Shown: positions 1-9,349 of the stretch, in pieces
Position numbering within the stretch: the stretch's first letter is position 1
Layout of the letters: the number at the start of each line of letters is the position of its first letter
Source: Bradyrhizobium arachidis
GTDB lineage: Bacteria; Pseudomonadota; Alphaproteobacteria; Rhizobiales; Xanthobacteraceae
Direction: 5' to 3'
DNA length: 64,000 nucleotides
Assembly: GCF_015291705.1 (NCBI RefSeq)
Contig: NZ_CP030050.1
Location: 186,001-250,000, forward strand
Notes under the pieces: model-generated
Told to the model about the DNA's origin: nothing
The model's database searches: none
Seen by the model: the letters and a program-made list of their open reading frames with translations, nothing else
Translations under genes and position numbers: made by a program

Positions 1-1
1 G

Positions 2-250
2 CGCGACAACGTCGCCGCGATCTCCTGCGGCATCTACAACGGCACGCCCGTGCTCGACCTCGACTATGCCGAGGATTCCGAAGCCGAGACCGACGCCAAT
101 TTCGTCATGACCGGCGATGGCCGGATCATCGAGGTGCAGGGCACCGCGGAACGCGAACCGTTCACGCAGGACGAGTTCCTGAAGCTGATCGCCCTGGCGC
201 AGAAAGGCATCGCGCGCCTGGTGGACTTGCAGAAACTGGCCGTGGCGTAG
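2..250 (+). CDS. rph: Ribonuclease PH, C-terminal part (5' end outside window)
   Basis: Only the last 82 codons are present; the gene is cut by the window edge. The visible part contains [14 protein letters not shown] and the conserved tail with IIEVQGTAE, which I recognise as the second catalytic half of RNase PH, the phosphorolytic 3' exoribonuclease that trims tRNA 3' ends. The tail ends in a short helix rich in Leu, Ala and Lys, as is usual for the family. rdgB begins 10 bp downstream on the same strand. The rph-rdgB pairing is common in bacteria and supports both calls. The reading frame is intact up to the stop at 248-250. Confidence 0.93.
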   Translation, partial: RDNVAAISCGIYNGTPVLDLDYAEDSEAETDANFVMTGDGRIIEVQGTAEREPFTQDEFLKLIALAQKGIARLVDLQKLAVA

Positions 251-260
251 TCAATAAGCC

Positions 261-896
261 ATGCACCGCCGAATCACCGGAAAGCTCGTCATCGCGACCC
301 ATAATCCCGGCAAGCTCGCCGAGATGAAGGAATTGCTCGCGCCTTACGGCATCGAGGCGGTGTCGGCCGGTGAGCTCGGCTTGGGCGAGCCGGAGGAAAC
401 CGGCAACGACTTCCGCAGCAATGCCGCGATCAAGGCGATCGCGGCGGCAAAGGCGACCAACCTTCCCTCTTTCGCCGATGATTCCGGCATCGTGGTCGAC
501 GCGCTCGACGGCGCGCCCGGCATTTTCTCTGCGCGCTGGGCGGGCCCGAGCAAGGACTTCGCCGCGGCGATGGCCCAGATCGAGCGCCTGCTCCAGGAAC
601 GTGGCGCAACCACGCCAGCGAAGCGCACCGCGCATTTCGTTTCTGCGCTCTGCGTCGCGTGGCCTGACGATCATCTCGAAGAGGTCGAGGCGCGCGTCGC
701 CGGCACGCTGATCTGGCCGCCGCGCGGGAATGCCGGTTTTGGTTACGATCCGATGTTCCTGCCTGACGGATACGACCGCACCTTCGGCGAGATGACCAGC
801 ATCGAGAAGCACGGCCTGCCGCCGCTCGGCCTTGCCCTGTCACATCGCGCCCGCGCCTTCGTGAAACTGGCGGAGATCTGCCTTGAGCCGCGATAG
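261..896 (+). CDS. rdgB: RdgB/HAM1 family XTP/dITP pyrophosphatase
   Basis: A 211-residue house-cleaning nucleotidase that hydrolyses dITP, XTP and related non-canonical purine triphosphates to monophosphates, keeping deaminated bases out of DNA. The N-terminal substrate motif [11 protein letters not shown], the central [13 protein letters not shown] with its metal-binding acidic residues, and [12 protein letters not shown] near the C-terminus are all present. Length is normal for the family. It lies between rph and hemW and overlaps the hemW reading frame by 14 bp, so the three are probably one transcript. Its stop codon lies at the left edge of a dispersed repeat. Confidence 0.96.
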   Translation: MHRRITGKLVIATHNPGKLAEMKELLAPYGIEAVSAGELGLGEPEETGNDFRSNAAIKAIAAAKATNLPSFADDSGIVVDALDGAPGIFSARWAGPSKDFAAAMAQIERLLQERGATTPAKRTAHFVSALCVAWPDDHLEEVEARVAGTLIWPPRGNAGFGYDPMFLPDGYDRTFGEMTSIEKHGLPPLGLALSHRARAFVKLAEICLEPR

Positions 897-2097
897 AGCG
901 TTTTCGAGCGAAGTGGTTACCGGTTCGCGCCAGGAAAACGCGTCAAAACAAGAATCTGAAGCCTTTGGCGTCTACGTGCACTGGCCGTTCTGCCTGTCGA
1001 AGTGCCCGTATTGCGACTTCAACAGCCATGTCCGCCATGCCGCGATCGACGAGGCACGCTTTGCCTCCGCCTTCGCGCGGGAGATCGCGACGACAGCGCA
1101 GCGCGCGCCCGGCCGCAAGGTCACCTCGATCTTCCTCGGCGGCGGCACGCCGTCATTGATGCAGCCCGCAACCGTCGGCGCCGTGCTCGACGCCATCGGC
1201 AAGCACTGGACCGTCGCGAGCGACGTCGAGGTCACGCTGGAAGCGAACCCGACCAGCGTCGAAGCCACGCGCTTTGCCGGCTATCGCGCCGCCGGCGTCA
1301 ACCGCGTCTCGCTCGGCGTGCAGGCGCTCGACGATGCCTCGCTGAAGGCGCTCGGCCGCCTGCACAGCGCACGCGAGGCGCTCGATGCCGTCGCCATCGC
1401 GCGCCGCTCGTTCGACCGCTATTCGTTCGACCTGATCTACGCCCGCCCCGACCAGACGCCGGCGATGTGGGCCGATGAGCTGCGGCACGCCATCGATGAA
1501 GCCGCCGAGCATCTGTCGCTCTATCAGCTCACCATCGAGGAAGGCACGCCGTTCTTCGGCCTGCACCAGGCCGGCAAGTTGAAGACGCCGGACGAGGCGG
1601 TCGCCCGCGCGCTCTACGACGTGACGCAGGAGACCTGCGACAAGCTGGGGCTGCCCGCCTACGAGATCTCCAATCACGCGCGCCGCGGCGCCGAGTGCCG
1701 GCACAATCTGGTGTACTGGCGCGGCGAGGAATATGCCGGCATCGGCCCGGGCGCACATGGCCGCCTCGATATCGACGGCGTGCGCCATGCCACCGCCACC
1801 GAGAAGCGTCCCGAAGCCTGGCTGCTCCGGGTCGAGACCAACGGCCATGGCGTCGTCACCGACGATCTCCTCAACAGCGAAGAACGCGCCGACGAATTTT
1901 TGCTGATGGGATTGCGCCTCGCCGAGGGCATCGACCCCGCGCGCTACAAGGCGCTCTCCGGCCGTCCGCTCGATGCCGGCCGCATCGCGCTGCTGCGCGA
2001 GGAAGGCGCGATCATGGTCGATGCAACGGGCCGCCTGCGCGTGACGAGCAGCGGATTCCCGGTGCTGGATGCGGTGGTCGCGGATCTCGCGGCGTAG
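883..2097 (+). CDS. hemW: HemW-like radical SAM protein
   Basis: A 404-residue radical SAM protein of the HemW group, relatives of oxygen-independent coproporphyrinogen oxidase now regarded as heme chaperones. The cluster motif is [10 protein letters not shown] (Cys37, Cys41, Cys44) followed by Phe46, as in HemW rather than HemN. GGGTPS and a HemN C-terminal domain follow. The only in-frame starts before the conserved GVYVHWPF are TTG at 883 and GTG at 913, so about 20 residues of the N-terminus are encoded by the repeat at 895-959. GTG976 would cut into the conserved core. The start is therefore uncertain, but the body of the gene is clear. Confidence 0.93.
   Translation: MSRDRAFSSEVVTGSRQENASKQESEAFGVYVHWPFCLSKCPYCDFNSHVRHAAIDEARFASAFAREIATTAQRAPGRKVTSIFLGGGTPSLMQPATVGAVLDAIGKHWTVASDVEVTLEANPTSVEATRFAGYRAAGVNRVSLGVQALDDASLKALGRLHSAREALDAVAIARRSFDRYSFDLIYARPDQTPAMWADELRHAIDEAAEHLSLYQLTIEEGTPFFGLHQAGKLKTPDEAVARALYDVTQETCDKLGLPAYEISNHARRGAECRHNLVYWRGEEYAGIGPGAHGRLDIDGVRHATATEKRPEAWLLRVETNGHGVVTDDLLNSEERADEFLLMGLRLAEGIDPARYKALSGRPLDAGRIALLREEGAIMVDATGRLRVTSSGFPVLDAVVADLAA
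895..959 (+). repeat. Dispersed repeat element within the start of hemW
   Basis: The stretch has inverted ends GCGTTTTC (898-905) and GAAAACGC (934-941) and continues with CGTCAAAACAAGAATCTGA. I recognise it as a very common intergenic repeat of Bradyrhizobium and related rhizobia. Here it begins at the rdgB stop codon and is read in frame with hemW, encoding residues of the variable N-terminal extension. The assignment to a known family is from memory. The inverted ends are visible in the sequence. Confidence 0.7.
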
Positions 2098-2104
2098 CGA
2101 GATG

Positions 2105-2202
2105 CCGTAGGGTGGGCAAAGCGAAGCGTGCCCACGAATTCCATGCGATCTAGCTAAGAGATCGTGGGCACGGCGCGAAGTGCGCCTTTGCCCACCCTAC
2201 GG
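2105..2202. repeat. Palindromic repeat, family A (copy 1)
   Basis: The left arm CGTAGGGTGGGCAAAGCG and the right arm GCCTTTGCCCACCCTACGG form a long imperfect inverted repeat with inner arms GCGTGCCCAC and GTGGGCACGGCG. Three other copies occur in this window (about 18.9, 43.2 and 56.5 kb). It lies between the convergent hemW and penicillin-binding-protein activator genes. Confidence 0.9.
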
Positions 2203-2217
2203 GACCGTCGTCCTGAA

Positions 2218-3408
2218 CTACGCCCCAAAGCTCTTCGGCGAGCCCGCAACCGCCACGCCGCCGCCAGTCGTCACCTTCATCACCGCAAGTCCGCGCTCAT
2301 TGGTGCCATCCGCGCGGAAGCGGAACAGGCCGTCGATGCCGGCAAAGCCCGAGGGATTGGTGAGCACGTCCGCCGAGAAGCGCGTGGTGCCCTGCGTGCG
2401 CGCGAGCGCGGCGACGAGGGCGACGGCGTCATAGGCCAGCGTCGCGGTGCGGATCGGCTCGGCGCCATATTTGGTGCGATAGCGGCCGGAGAACGCGCGA
2501 AAACCGGCCGGATCCGGCGCAGCGTAGAGGCCACCTTGCAAGTTTTGGCTGGCATAGACGCGCGGATTGTCCCACAGGCCGGTGCCGAGCAGCTGGATGT
2601 TGCGCAAATTCGCCCCGGCCGCGGTCATCGCATCGGCCACCGCGACGACGGCATCGCCGTCATCGGCAATGAACAGCGCATCGGCGCTGCCGAGCTGCTG
2701 TGCGACCGTGCGCGCCGGCGTGGCGCGATCCGCACCATATCTTTCGAATGCGACGACGCGTCCGCCGCGCCGCGGCACCGCCGCCTTCACCGCGGCCTCG
2801 ACGACATTGCCATAGGCATTGTCGGGCACGAGTACGGCGACCGAGCGCTTCCCGATGCTGGCGGAGTATTCAATGATGCGGTTGACGTCGGACTCGGGGA
2901 GGAAGCTCAGCAGATACACACCGCGGCCGGCGATGCTGGAATCGGTCGAGAACGCGATCACCGAGATGTTGCGCGTGCGCGCGACCTGCGCCACCGCCGG
3001 CACCGACTGCGCGAACAGCGGCCCCAAAATGATCTCGGCACCTTCCTCGACCGCCTGCTGCGCGCCGGCCTGCGCGCCCTGCGGGGTGCCATTGTCGTCC
3101 TTGATCAGCAGCTGGATGTTCGGGTTCTGGAACTCCGCCAGCGCCATCTCGGCGGCATTGCGCATCGACTGAGCGGCAAGGCCGGCATTGCCGGCGGCCG
3201 AGAGCGGCAGGATCACGGCTACCTTGACCCCGCCGGTGCCAGCGGTGGTCGCCTGTTGCGGCGGTCCGGCCGGCTGGGCCGGCGGCGGAGAGGAGCTGCT
3301 GAAGGGATTTGAGAACTGGCTGAGGCTTTGCTGCACGCCGGCGCAGGCCGAGAGCAGGGGGGCGCCGAGCAACAGGCCGAGCGCACCCCGCCGGGTCGCC
3401 CCGGACAT
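2218..3408 (-). CDS. Penicillin-binding protein activator, LpoA-like lipoprotein
   Basis: A periplasmic-binding-protein fold of the LpoA C-terminal/Leu-binding type, annotated in rhizobia as penicillin-binding protein activator. The start at 3408 is chosen because it gives a clean lipoprotein signal (MSGATRRGALGLLL, lipobox LSAC) and has GAGGGG a few bases upstream. The frame is open to 3531, so a longer form is possible. A Pro/Ser-rich linker is followed by VKVAVILPLSAAGN, IQLLIKDDNGTP and EGAEIILGPLFAQSV, typical of type-I periplasmic binding folds. By family it should sit on the outer membrane and act on peptidoglycan synthases; no specific ligand can be inferred. It is divergent from rsmI, as is common in proteobacteria. 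Confidence 0.85.
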   Translation of the reverse strand: MSGATRRGALGLLLGAPLLSACAGVQQSLSQFSNPFSSSSPPPAQPAGPPQQATTAGTGGVKVAVILPLSAAGNAGLAAQSMRNAAEMALAEFQNPNIQLLIKDDNGTPQGAQAGAQQAVEEGAEIILGPLFAQSVPAVAQVARTRNISVIAFSTDSSIAGRGVYLLSFLPESDVNRIIEYSASIGKRSVAVLVPDNAYGNVVEAAVKAAVPRRGGRVVAFERYGADRATPARTVAQQLGSADALFIADDGDAVVAVADAMTAAGANLRNIQLLGTGLWDNPRVYASQNLQGGLYAAPDPAGFRAFSGRYRTKYGAEPIRTATLAYDAVALVAALARTQGTTRFSADVLTNPSGFAGIDGLFRFRADGTNERGLAVMKVTTGGGVAVAGSPKSFGA

Positions 3409-3805
3409 TCGGGGCCCCTCAACGGGAGATTTCGGATCACGCGGGCCCAGCATTGCAGCTTCTCTTCTGACCAGCGATCGCCAGCCGGTCACAACATTCA
3501 TTGCCGCGACAGAAGCCGCGGATTCAGGCATATTGTCGGCAAATAGTTAACCAAAACAAAAGGATAATGACCGCTTAACACGGCCGCACCCGTAGGTCCT
3601 GGCTGTCCGCCGACCCCTCGACAGCATCAAGGCGGCGTTTCCGCCGCGAATATGACGTTGACGCTTCATACCCTCTCGCATGTGACCCGGTGGATCACAT
3701 TCCCGTCCTTCCCTGCCCCCACCCCATCGTATCTTGGGTTTGGCCGCGATCTTTTTCGGAGGACCGGTTCCCAGCCCCGGGGATCATGCCTAAGTTCGAT
3801 TCATT
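3409..3805. promoter_or_regulatory. Divergent promoter region between the PBP activator and rsmI
   Basis: This 397-bp stretch contains no gene I can support. It must hold promoters for both divergent genes. A 21-bp near-palindrome, ATGTGA..TCACAT, lies at 3680-3700. An AT-rich tract with GTTAACC lies near 3546-3570. No convincing sigma-70 pair was found by eye. Confidence 0.5.
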
Positions 3806-4756
3806 ATGCGCGCAAAGCCGGCCCCGATAAATACGCCTGAAGGCCCAGACGCCGCTCCACGCGGTTTCTCCATCGACGCCCATCGGCTCCCGGCCCCGAA
3901 GGCGGCGCCGGGCCTGTATCTGGTCGCAACCCCCATCGGCAATCTTGGCGACATCACGCTGCGCGCGCTTCAGACCCTCGCCGGCGTCGACGTGATCGCC
4001 TGCGAGGACACCCGCATTACGCGCCGCCTGACCGAGCGCTACGATATCTCCGCCCAGCTCAAGCAATATCACGAGCACAACGCCGAGGCCGCGCGCCCAA
4101 AGATCCTGGAGGCGCTTGCCGCGGGCGGCTCGGTCGCGCTGGTGTCGGACGCCGGCACGCCGCTGATCTCCGACCCCGGCTTCAAGCTGGTGCGCGAGGT
4201 CTGCGCCGCCGGCCATGCGGTCTATGCGCTGCCCGGCCCGTCCTCGGTGCTGGCCGCGCTGTCGGTCGCCGCGCTGCCGACCGATCGTTTCTTCTTCGAG
4301 GGTTTCTTGCCGGCCAAATCAGCCGCGCGAAAATCGCGTCTGGTCGAGCTCGCCCGCATCGATGCGACCCTGGTGATGTTCGAGTCCGGCAATCGCGTGC
4401 AGGATACACTGGCCGAGCTCGCCGAGATCATGGGCAGCCGCGAGGCCGCGATCTGCCGCGAGCTGACCAAGCTGCACGAGGAGATTTCGCGCGCAACGCT
4501 AGCCGAGCTGGCGCGTGACGCCGCTGGGCTGGAGACGCGCGGCGAGTTCGTGCTGGTGATCGCTCCGCCGGCGGCCGACGCCGAGGTGCTGACATCGGAT
4601 GCGCTGGACGATCTCCTGCGCGAGCAGCTGGCCGCGCACAGCGTCAAGGATGCGGTCGCGCATGCGGTCGCGCTCTCGGGCCGGCCGCGCCGCGAGGTCT
4701 ATGCCCGCGCGCTCGAGCTCGCCAAGGACCTGCGGGGCGGCGATGGCGAGGACTAA
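3806..4756 (+). CDS. rsmI: 16S rRNA (cytidine1402-2'-O)-methyltransferase
   Basis: A 316-residue SAM-dependent methyltransferase of the tetrapyrrole methylase fold that modifies C1402 in the ribosomal decoding centre. [15 protein letters not shown] and CEDTR are the signature motifs, followed by [13 protein letters not shown] and the [12 protein letters not shown] segment. The first ~30 residues are a variable extension, so the true start could be slightly downstream. The gene overlaps yraN by 14 bp, matching the widespread rsmI-yraN arrangement, and gshB follows. Confidence 0.96.
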   Translation: MRAKPAPINTPEGPDAAPRGFSIDAHRLPAPKAAPGLYLVATPIGNLGDITLRALQTLAGVDVIACEDTRITRRLTERYDISAQLKQYHEHNAEAARPKILEALAAGGSVALVSDAGTPLISDPGFKLVREVCAAGHAVYALPGPSSVLAALSVAALPTDRFFFEGFLPAKSAARKSRLVELARIDATLVMFESGNRVQDTLAELAEIMGSREAAICRELTKLHEEISRATLAELARDAAGLETRGEFVLVIAPPAADAEVLTSDALDDLLREQLAAHSVKDAVAHAVALSGRPRREVYARALELAKDLRGGDGED

Positions 4757-5144
4757 AGGCGATGCGGAACCGAAAGTCGCCTCGCCCGAGCGCGTCGCCG
4801 CGTTCCGCACCGGCATCTCGGCCGAGAGCCGCGCCGCCGCCTATCTCATGGCCAAGGGCTACCGCATCCTGGCAAAGCGCTATCGCACACCGCATGGCGA
4901 GATCGATCTCGTGGCGCGCCGCCGCAATTTGATCGCCTTCATCGAGGTCAAGGCCCGCGCCAGCCTCGATGACGCCGCTTATGCGGTGACCCCGCGCCAG
5001 CAGCAGCGCATCATCGACGCCGCGCAAGGCTGGCTCGTGGCGCATCCCGAGCATGCCGAATTCGAATTGCGATTCGACGCCATGCTGATTGCGCCGCGCT
5101 CACTTCCGCGCCATGTGTTGGCGGCATTCGACGCCTCGACCTGA
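4743..5144 (+). CDS. yraN: YraN family (UPF0102) nuclease-fold protein
   Basis: The protein has 133 residues from ATG 4743, inside the end of rsmI; this start gives the usual family length. [22 protein letters not shown] is the Holliday-junction-resolvase-like core (Glu/Asp and Glu-x-Lys residues) that defines UPF0102. The biological role of YraN is not settled. Coupling to rsmI by overlap suggests translational linkage. gshB starts 10 bp after its stop. Confidence 0.92.
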   Translation: MARTKGDAEPKVASPERVAAFRTGISAESRAAAYLMAKGYRILAKRYRTPHGEIDLVARRRNLIAFIEVKARASLDDAAYAVTPRQQQRIIDAAQGWLVAHPEHAEFELRFDAMLIAPRSLPRHVLAAFDAST

Positions 5145-5154
5145 AAGGCAGACC

Positions 5155-6099
5155 ATGAAACTCAACGTCGCCGTCCAGATGGACCCCATCGCCCGCATCA
5201 ACATCAAGGGCGATTCGACCTTCGCGCTGCTGCTGGAGGCGCAGAAGCGCGGCCATGGCCTGTCCTATTACACCCCCGATAAGCTCTCGATGGTCGGCGA
5301 CGAGATCGTGGCTCCGGTCCAGCTCCTGACCGTGCGCGACGAGCCCGGCGACCATTTCACCCTCGGCGAGCCCAGGCGCGAGGCGCTGAACGGCTTTGAC
5401 GTGGTGCTGCTGCGCCAGGATCCGCCGTTCGACCTCGCTTACATCACCTCGACGCATTTCCTCGAGCGCATCCATCCGAAGACGCTGGTGGTCAACGACC
5501 CCGCCTCCGTGCGCAACGCGCCGGAAAAGCTGTTCGTGATGAACTTCCCGCAGCTGATGCCGCCGACTCTGATCTCGCGCGACTTGGACGAGATCAACGC
5601 GTTCCGCGACAAGCACGGGGCCGTCGTGATGAAGCCGCTGCACGGCCATGGCGGCGCGGCGGTGTTCCGCGTGATGCCGCAGGACATGAATTTCGGCTCG
5701 CTGTTCGACATGTTCTCGGTCACCTTCAAGGAGCCCTGGGTGATCCAGCAATTCATTCCCGAGGTGAAGCACGGCGACAAGCGCATCATCCTCGTCAATG
5801 GCGAGTTCGCCGGCGCGGTGAACCGCGTGCCGGCCACCGACGACCTCCGCTCCAACATGGTGCGCGGCGGCGCGGCCAAGGAGACCGAGCTCACGCCGCG
5901 CGAGCGCGAGATCTGCGCGACGATCGGTCCGGCGCTGCGCGAGCGCGGCTTGCTGTTCGTCGGCATCGACGTCATCAACGGCAATCTCACCGAGATCAAC
6001 GTGACCTCGCCCACGGGCATCCGCGCCATCGCGCGGCTCGGCGGCCCTGATGTCGCGGCGAAGATCTGGGACACGATCGAGCAGAAGCGAAAGAAATAG
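5155..6099 (+). CDS. gshB: Glutathione synthetase
   Basis: A 314-residue ATP-grasp enzyme that joins gamma-glutamylcysteine to glycine, the last step of glutathione synthesis in the cytoplasm. Visible features are [12 protein letters not shown] at the N-terminus, LLRQDPPFD, the nucleotide-binding [16 protein letters not shown], and [13 protein letters not shown] near the C-terminus. ATG 5155 has AAAGGCAG just upstream. It is the third gene of the rsmI-yraN-gshB run and converges with an AraC-type regulator 24 bp away. Confidence 0.97.
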   Translation: MKLNVAVQMDPIARINIKGDSTFALLLEAQKRGHGLSYYTPDKLSMVGDEIVAPVQLLTVRDEPGDHFTLGEPRREALNGFDVVLLRQDPPFDLAYITSTHFLERIHPKTLVVNDPASVRNAPEKLFVMNFPQLMPPTLISRDLDEINAFRDKHGAVVMKPLHGHGGAAVFRVMPQDMNFGSLFDMFSVTFKEPWVIQQFIPEVKHGDKRIILVNGEFAGAVNRVPATDDLRSNMVRGGAAKETELTPREREICATIGPALRERGLLFVGIDVINGNLTEINVTSPTGIRAIARLGGPDVAAKIWDTIEQKRKK

Positions 6100-6123
6100 C
6101 TTCGAAGCCTTGCGTCGGCTCCT

Positions 6124-7122
6124 TCAGCCGCAGAATCCCCGGGCGCGACGGACTGTCTCCGACGGATATAGGCCGAACGCTGCACGGTAGGACGCCGCAA
6201 ACCGGCCCATGTGGGTAAAGCCCCATTTCAACGCGACCTCGCTGACCGGGAGCAGATTCTCCGGTCGCGACAGCTCGTCGTGGATCGCTTCGAGTCGAAT
6301 TCTGCGCAGATAGGCGACCGGCGTCGTGCCGTGGATTCGGCGAAATCCCGATTGCAGCAACCGGCTGCTGATCCCGACATTCCCGGCAATATCGGCGATC
6401 GTCAGCGGCAGATGCAGGTTGGCCCGCATGTAATCGACGGCCCGCCTGACGTGGCGAGGCGGCGCATCCATGGGATGGCGGTTCAGGCGGTCGGTCAGCC
6501 GATGCGGAACATTTTCTAGGATCAGCTGCATCGCGGCTTCCGAGAGCAGAGCACTGGCTTTCGGCGAGCGTGCAAGAATCCCGTCACGCAGGCCGGCCGT
6601 ACTGGCACGAATGAGCTGAAACAGGATCTGCCCGGCACTGGTCGACAAATCGAGCTTCGGCGTCAGATCGAGATCGTCCAGAGCCGCGCTTCCGAACGTC
6701 GCAGACAGAGCCTTGGTCACCACATCCGTGTGCAATGTCAGCGTGACACTCGAATATCTTCCATCCACCGCTTCGACGCTCTGCTCCTGCAGGTTCGGAA
6801 GCGACACGATGGCCACGTCAGTGGACGTTCGCTGTACGCTCTTTCCTGCGATGAGCAATTCGGCTTTGCCGGCGTTCAGCAGGCTGATGGCGAGCTCACC
6901 CGACGATTTGCCGTATGAATAGCGCCAGTCCCAGCCTGCGGACAGCTCCGCCCGCACCACGTCCATGCCGGCGCCGACTGCAACATCCGCATGCCAACGA
7001 AATGATCCGTCGGGCTTCGGCGCGGAATGAGCGTTGATCCCATGAGGCCGAAGTATTTCGAGCAGCTCCTGAAACGACGATCCTGATCGGGCAAGGGGCG
7101 CAGCGATTATGTCTTCGAGCAT
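6124..7122 (-). CDS. AraC family transcriptional regulator
   Basis: A 332-residue regulator from ATG 7122, just before the conserved-looking MLEDIIAAP; the frame stays open upstream. The C-terminal third is a standard two-helix-turn-helix AraC domain (VDYMRANLHLPLTIADIA, then FRRIHGTTPVAYLRRIRLE and ALKWGFTHMGRFAASYRAAFG). The N-terminal 200 residues resemble the AraC-binding-like ligand domain seen in many soil alphaproteobacteria. The effector is not evident. Two small exported proteins are transcribed away from it, and regulation of those is only a guess from position. Confidence 0.88.
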   Translation of the reverse strand: MLEDIIAAPLARSGSSFQELLEILRPHGINAHSAPKPDGSFRWHADVAVGAGMDVVRAELSAGWDWRYSYGKSSGELAISLLNAGKAELLIAGKSVQRTSTDVAIVSLPNLQEQSVEAVDGRYSSVTLTLHTDVVTKALSATFGSAALDDLDLTPKLDLSTSAGQILFQLIRASTAGLRDGILARSPKASALLSEAAMQLILENVPHRLTDRLNRHPMDAPPRHVRRAVDYMRANLHLPLTIADIAGNVGISSRLLQSGFRRIHGTTPVAYLRRIRLEAIHDELSRPENLLPVSEVALKWGFTHMGRFAASYRAAFGLYPSETVRRARGFCG

Positions 7123-7366
7123 GCGACATCCATCGTTCAGGGCGTCCGCGAGAGACCGCAGCACCACGCTAGCACAATTCCGGTGAACGCGGGCCGAGCG
7201 GCCGCGCTCGATATCCAATTGCCGCACGAAACATCCAGATCGCGCAATTGTGCCGCGGCACGCAGGCCAGAATCCGAACGTCCCCATCCCGAATGCGACG
7301 GCGACCATGGACTTGCGGCGTGGCTGGCCTAAGTCCCCCCGACTGCCTCAAACAGGTTATGAAAAC

Positions 7367-7777
7367 ATGCTTACGAGAACAATTTGCGCGGTCGCGCTGA
7401 TGGCTGTTTCGTCAATGCCGGCGCGGGCCGACAGCTGCGCAGACCACTATCAGATGAGCGGTGTTCCGCTGGTCACGGGCACGACCCACAAGGTCTGGAT
7501 GATCTTCCCATCGGTCAATCCCGCCGTTGCCCTCGACAGGGTCTCCCGTGCCGTCATGGCGGAAGGCTTCGTCGACGTGAACGTCGACAAGGCGCTTGGC
7601 ACGCTGACCACTCAGCAGGAGACGACCGGATCCGGGCGGCCGCAGACGCTGCGCGTCGTCGTGCGCAAGGACGTCAAAGGCAGCCGCATCGATGCGGTCT
7701 TCATCATGCCGCCGGGACAGGTGGCTCCAGGCATCAGCACCAACCTCTGCCGTGTGGTGGATGCAGCCGGCCAGTGA
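7367..7777 (+). CDS. Hypothetical small exported protein
   Basis: A 136-residue protein with a clear Sec signal peptide (MLTRTICAVALMAVSSMPARA, cleavage after ARA). The mature part has about 115 residues with two cysteines (SCADHY near the N-terminus, NLCRVV at the C-terminus) that could form a disulfide. I do not recognise the family. The frame is open from 7250, but the signal peptide fixes the start at 7367. A second small exported protein follows 65 bp downstream, and an AraC regulator is divergent upstream. Confidence 0.7.
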   Translation: MLTRTICAVALMAVSSMPARADSCADHYQMSGVPLVTGTTHKVWMIFPSVNPAVALDRVSRAVMAEGFVDVNVDKALGTLTTQQETTGSGRPQTLRVVVRKDVKGSRIDAVFIMPPGQVAPGISTNLCRVVDAAGQ

Positions 7778-7842
7778 ACGCCGCGTTCAAGGGAAGCGGG
7801 TGGCAGGTGCCCTGCACCCACAGCAATGAAGCAGGAAATTCG

Positions 7843-8205
7843 ATGCGAAACGATCACATGTCAAAAATCGTCCTGATGGCCGCCGTCGGCGTCGCGCTGT
7901 TGTCGACCTCCGCGATGTCGGCGCCGTTACAGACCAATCCGGGCCTTGCTGCCACGGCGCCTGAAATGACCGAGCAGGTCTGGTGCCGTTACGGACAGTG
8001 CTATGACAACGGCGCCGGTGTGGGCGGACTGGTCGGTGGCCTCATCGGCGGCGCGATCGCAGCCGGTGCAGCCAGCGCCGCCGCGCAGCAGGAAGCGGCG
8101 GCCGCCCAGCAACACGCGACCTCCTGCGCGCAACGTTATCGCTCGTACGATCCGGCGACGAATACATTCGCGGCAAAGGATGGCCGGCGCTATCCCTGCC
8201 AGTGA
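7843..8205 (+). CDS. BA14K-like exported protein
   Basis: A 120-residue protein with a signal peptide ending around SAMSA and, at the C-terminus, the pattern CAQRYRSYDPATNTFAAKDGRRYPC, which matches the BA14K motif (Cys, RYRSYDP, DG.R..C). BA14K proteins are small rhizobial/Brucella surface or periplasmic proteins, first described as immunoreactive in Brucella. A Gly-rich hydrophobic stretch (GGLVGGLIGGAIAAGAA) in the middle resembles the glycine-zipper found in such proteins. ATG 7858 is an alternative start. Confidence 0.75.
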   Translation: MRNDHMSKIVLMAAVGVALLSTSAMSAPLQTNPGLAATAPEMTEQVWCRYGQCYDNGAGVGGLVGGLIGGAIAAGAASAAAQQEAAAAQQHATSCAQRYRSYDPATNTFAAKDGRRYPCQ

Positions 8206-8517
8206 ATCTTGAGAGCGGTGGCGTCGGCGGGCGAGATGGCGCCTGTCACGTCATGGCGCAGCATCAGCTCGCGCGCCACTAACCACCCGTTCACCATGAC
8301 GCCTCGCGCCTCGTGCGAACGCAGGAGCGGCCCCGCGTGAAACTACGGGGCCGCTGGCCGACCGGATAACGCGGCGTTCACCATCTGCCCAAAACCAGCA
8401 GCGTGACCGGCGATCACATTCGACCTCGCAACACCCCTTATACTTTTCCTCCCTACTCATCGACGCAGGGGAACCCGCTAGGTGCGGTTCGAGTGCCCCG
8501 CGTAAGAGTAGAAGCGT
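8206..8517. other. Intergenic region upstream of cpaB with a perfect hairpin
   Basis: This 312-bp stretch holds no supported gene. At 8326-8355 there is a perfect 10-bp stem, AGCGGCCCCG / CGGGGCCGCT, with a 10-nt loop and no T-run. It may end transcription of the upstream gene. The remainder should carry the cpaB promoter, which I could not pin down. Confidence 0.5.
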
Positions 8518-9336
8518 ATGAACACCGCACGCATTGTCGTTCTCGTCATCGCACTGGGCGCCGGCGGCGTCGCTGCGTATCTGGCGAGCGGCTATCAGAA
8601 TATTCCCGCACCCGTCCTTCCCGTCGTCGAGAAGCTGCCGACGATCGAGGTTCTGGTCGCCAAGAACGACATCCAGCTCGGTCAGGCCGTGAAGCCCGAG
8701 GACCTGGTATGGCAGGCCTGGCCGGCGGCGACCGCGAGCGGCGCTTTCATCCGTCGCGACAACAGGCCCGAGGCGCAGACCCAGCTCACCGGCTCGATCG
8801 CGCGCGTGCCGTTGATGCAGGGCGAGCCGATCCGCGAGCAGAAGCTGGTCAAGGCCGAGGGCTCCGGCTTCATGGCCGCGATCCTGCCGTCGGGCATGCG
8901 CGCCGTCTCCACCGAGATTTCCGCCGAGACCGGCGCCGGCGGATTCATCCTGCCGAACGACCGCGTCGACATCGTGCTGACCCGCCGCCTGAAGAATCCT
9001 GACGGCGGCAACAACAACGGCCCGACCGGCGGCAACGACCTCATCCTGTCCGAGGTCATCCTGACCAATATCCGCGTGCTCGCGATCGACCAGGCGCCGA
9101 AAGAAAAGGACGGCCAGAACGCCGTCGTCGGCAAGACCGTCACGCTCGAGCTCAGGCCCGACCAGGTCGCCACGCTCTCGGCCGCGCGCCAAGGCGGCAC
9201 GCTGACGCTCGCGCTGCGCAGCATCGTGGATGCCAACGCCATCGACGGCACGCCTGAGGAGGCGGTCAAGCGTCCGGGCGGTGTGAACGTGATCCGTTAC
9301 GGGGTGCAGGCGCGGCAGCTGACGTCACAGAAGTGA
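8518..9336 (+). CDS. cpaB: Flp pilus assembly protein CpaB (RcpC)
   Basis: A 272-residue inner-membrane-anchored periplasmic protein of Tad/Flp pilus assembly. It has an N-terminal signal anchor (IVVLVIALGAGGVAAYLA), then the SAF domain with VLVAKNDIQLGQAVKPEDL, and a C-terminal region with GMRAVSTEISAETGAGGFILPNDRVDI typical of CpaB. It is the first of four consecutive genes, cpaB-cpaC-cpaD-cpaE, spaced by 13 bp, 52 bp and a 4-bp overlap, which indicates an operon. Confidence 0.95.
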   Translation: MNTARIVVLVIALGAGGVAAYLASGYQNIPAPVLPVVEKLPTIEVLVAKNDIQLGQAVKPEDLVWQAWPAATASGAFIRRDNRPEAQTQLTGSIARVPLMQGEPIREQKLVKAEGSGFMAAILPSGMRAVSTEISAETGAGGFILPNDRVDIVLTRRLKNPDGGNNNGPTGGNDLILSEVILTNIRVLAIDQAPKEKDGQNAVVGKTVTLELRPDQVATLSAARQGGTLTLALRSIVDANAIDGTPEEAVKRPGGVNVIRYGVQARQLTSQK

Positions 9337-9349
9337 TGATGGGGATAGC

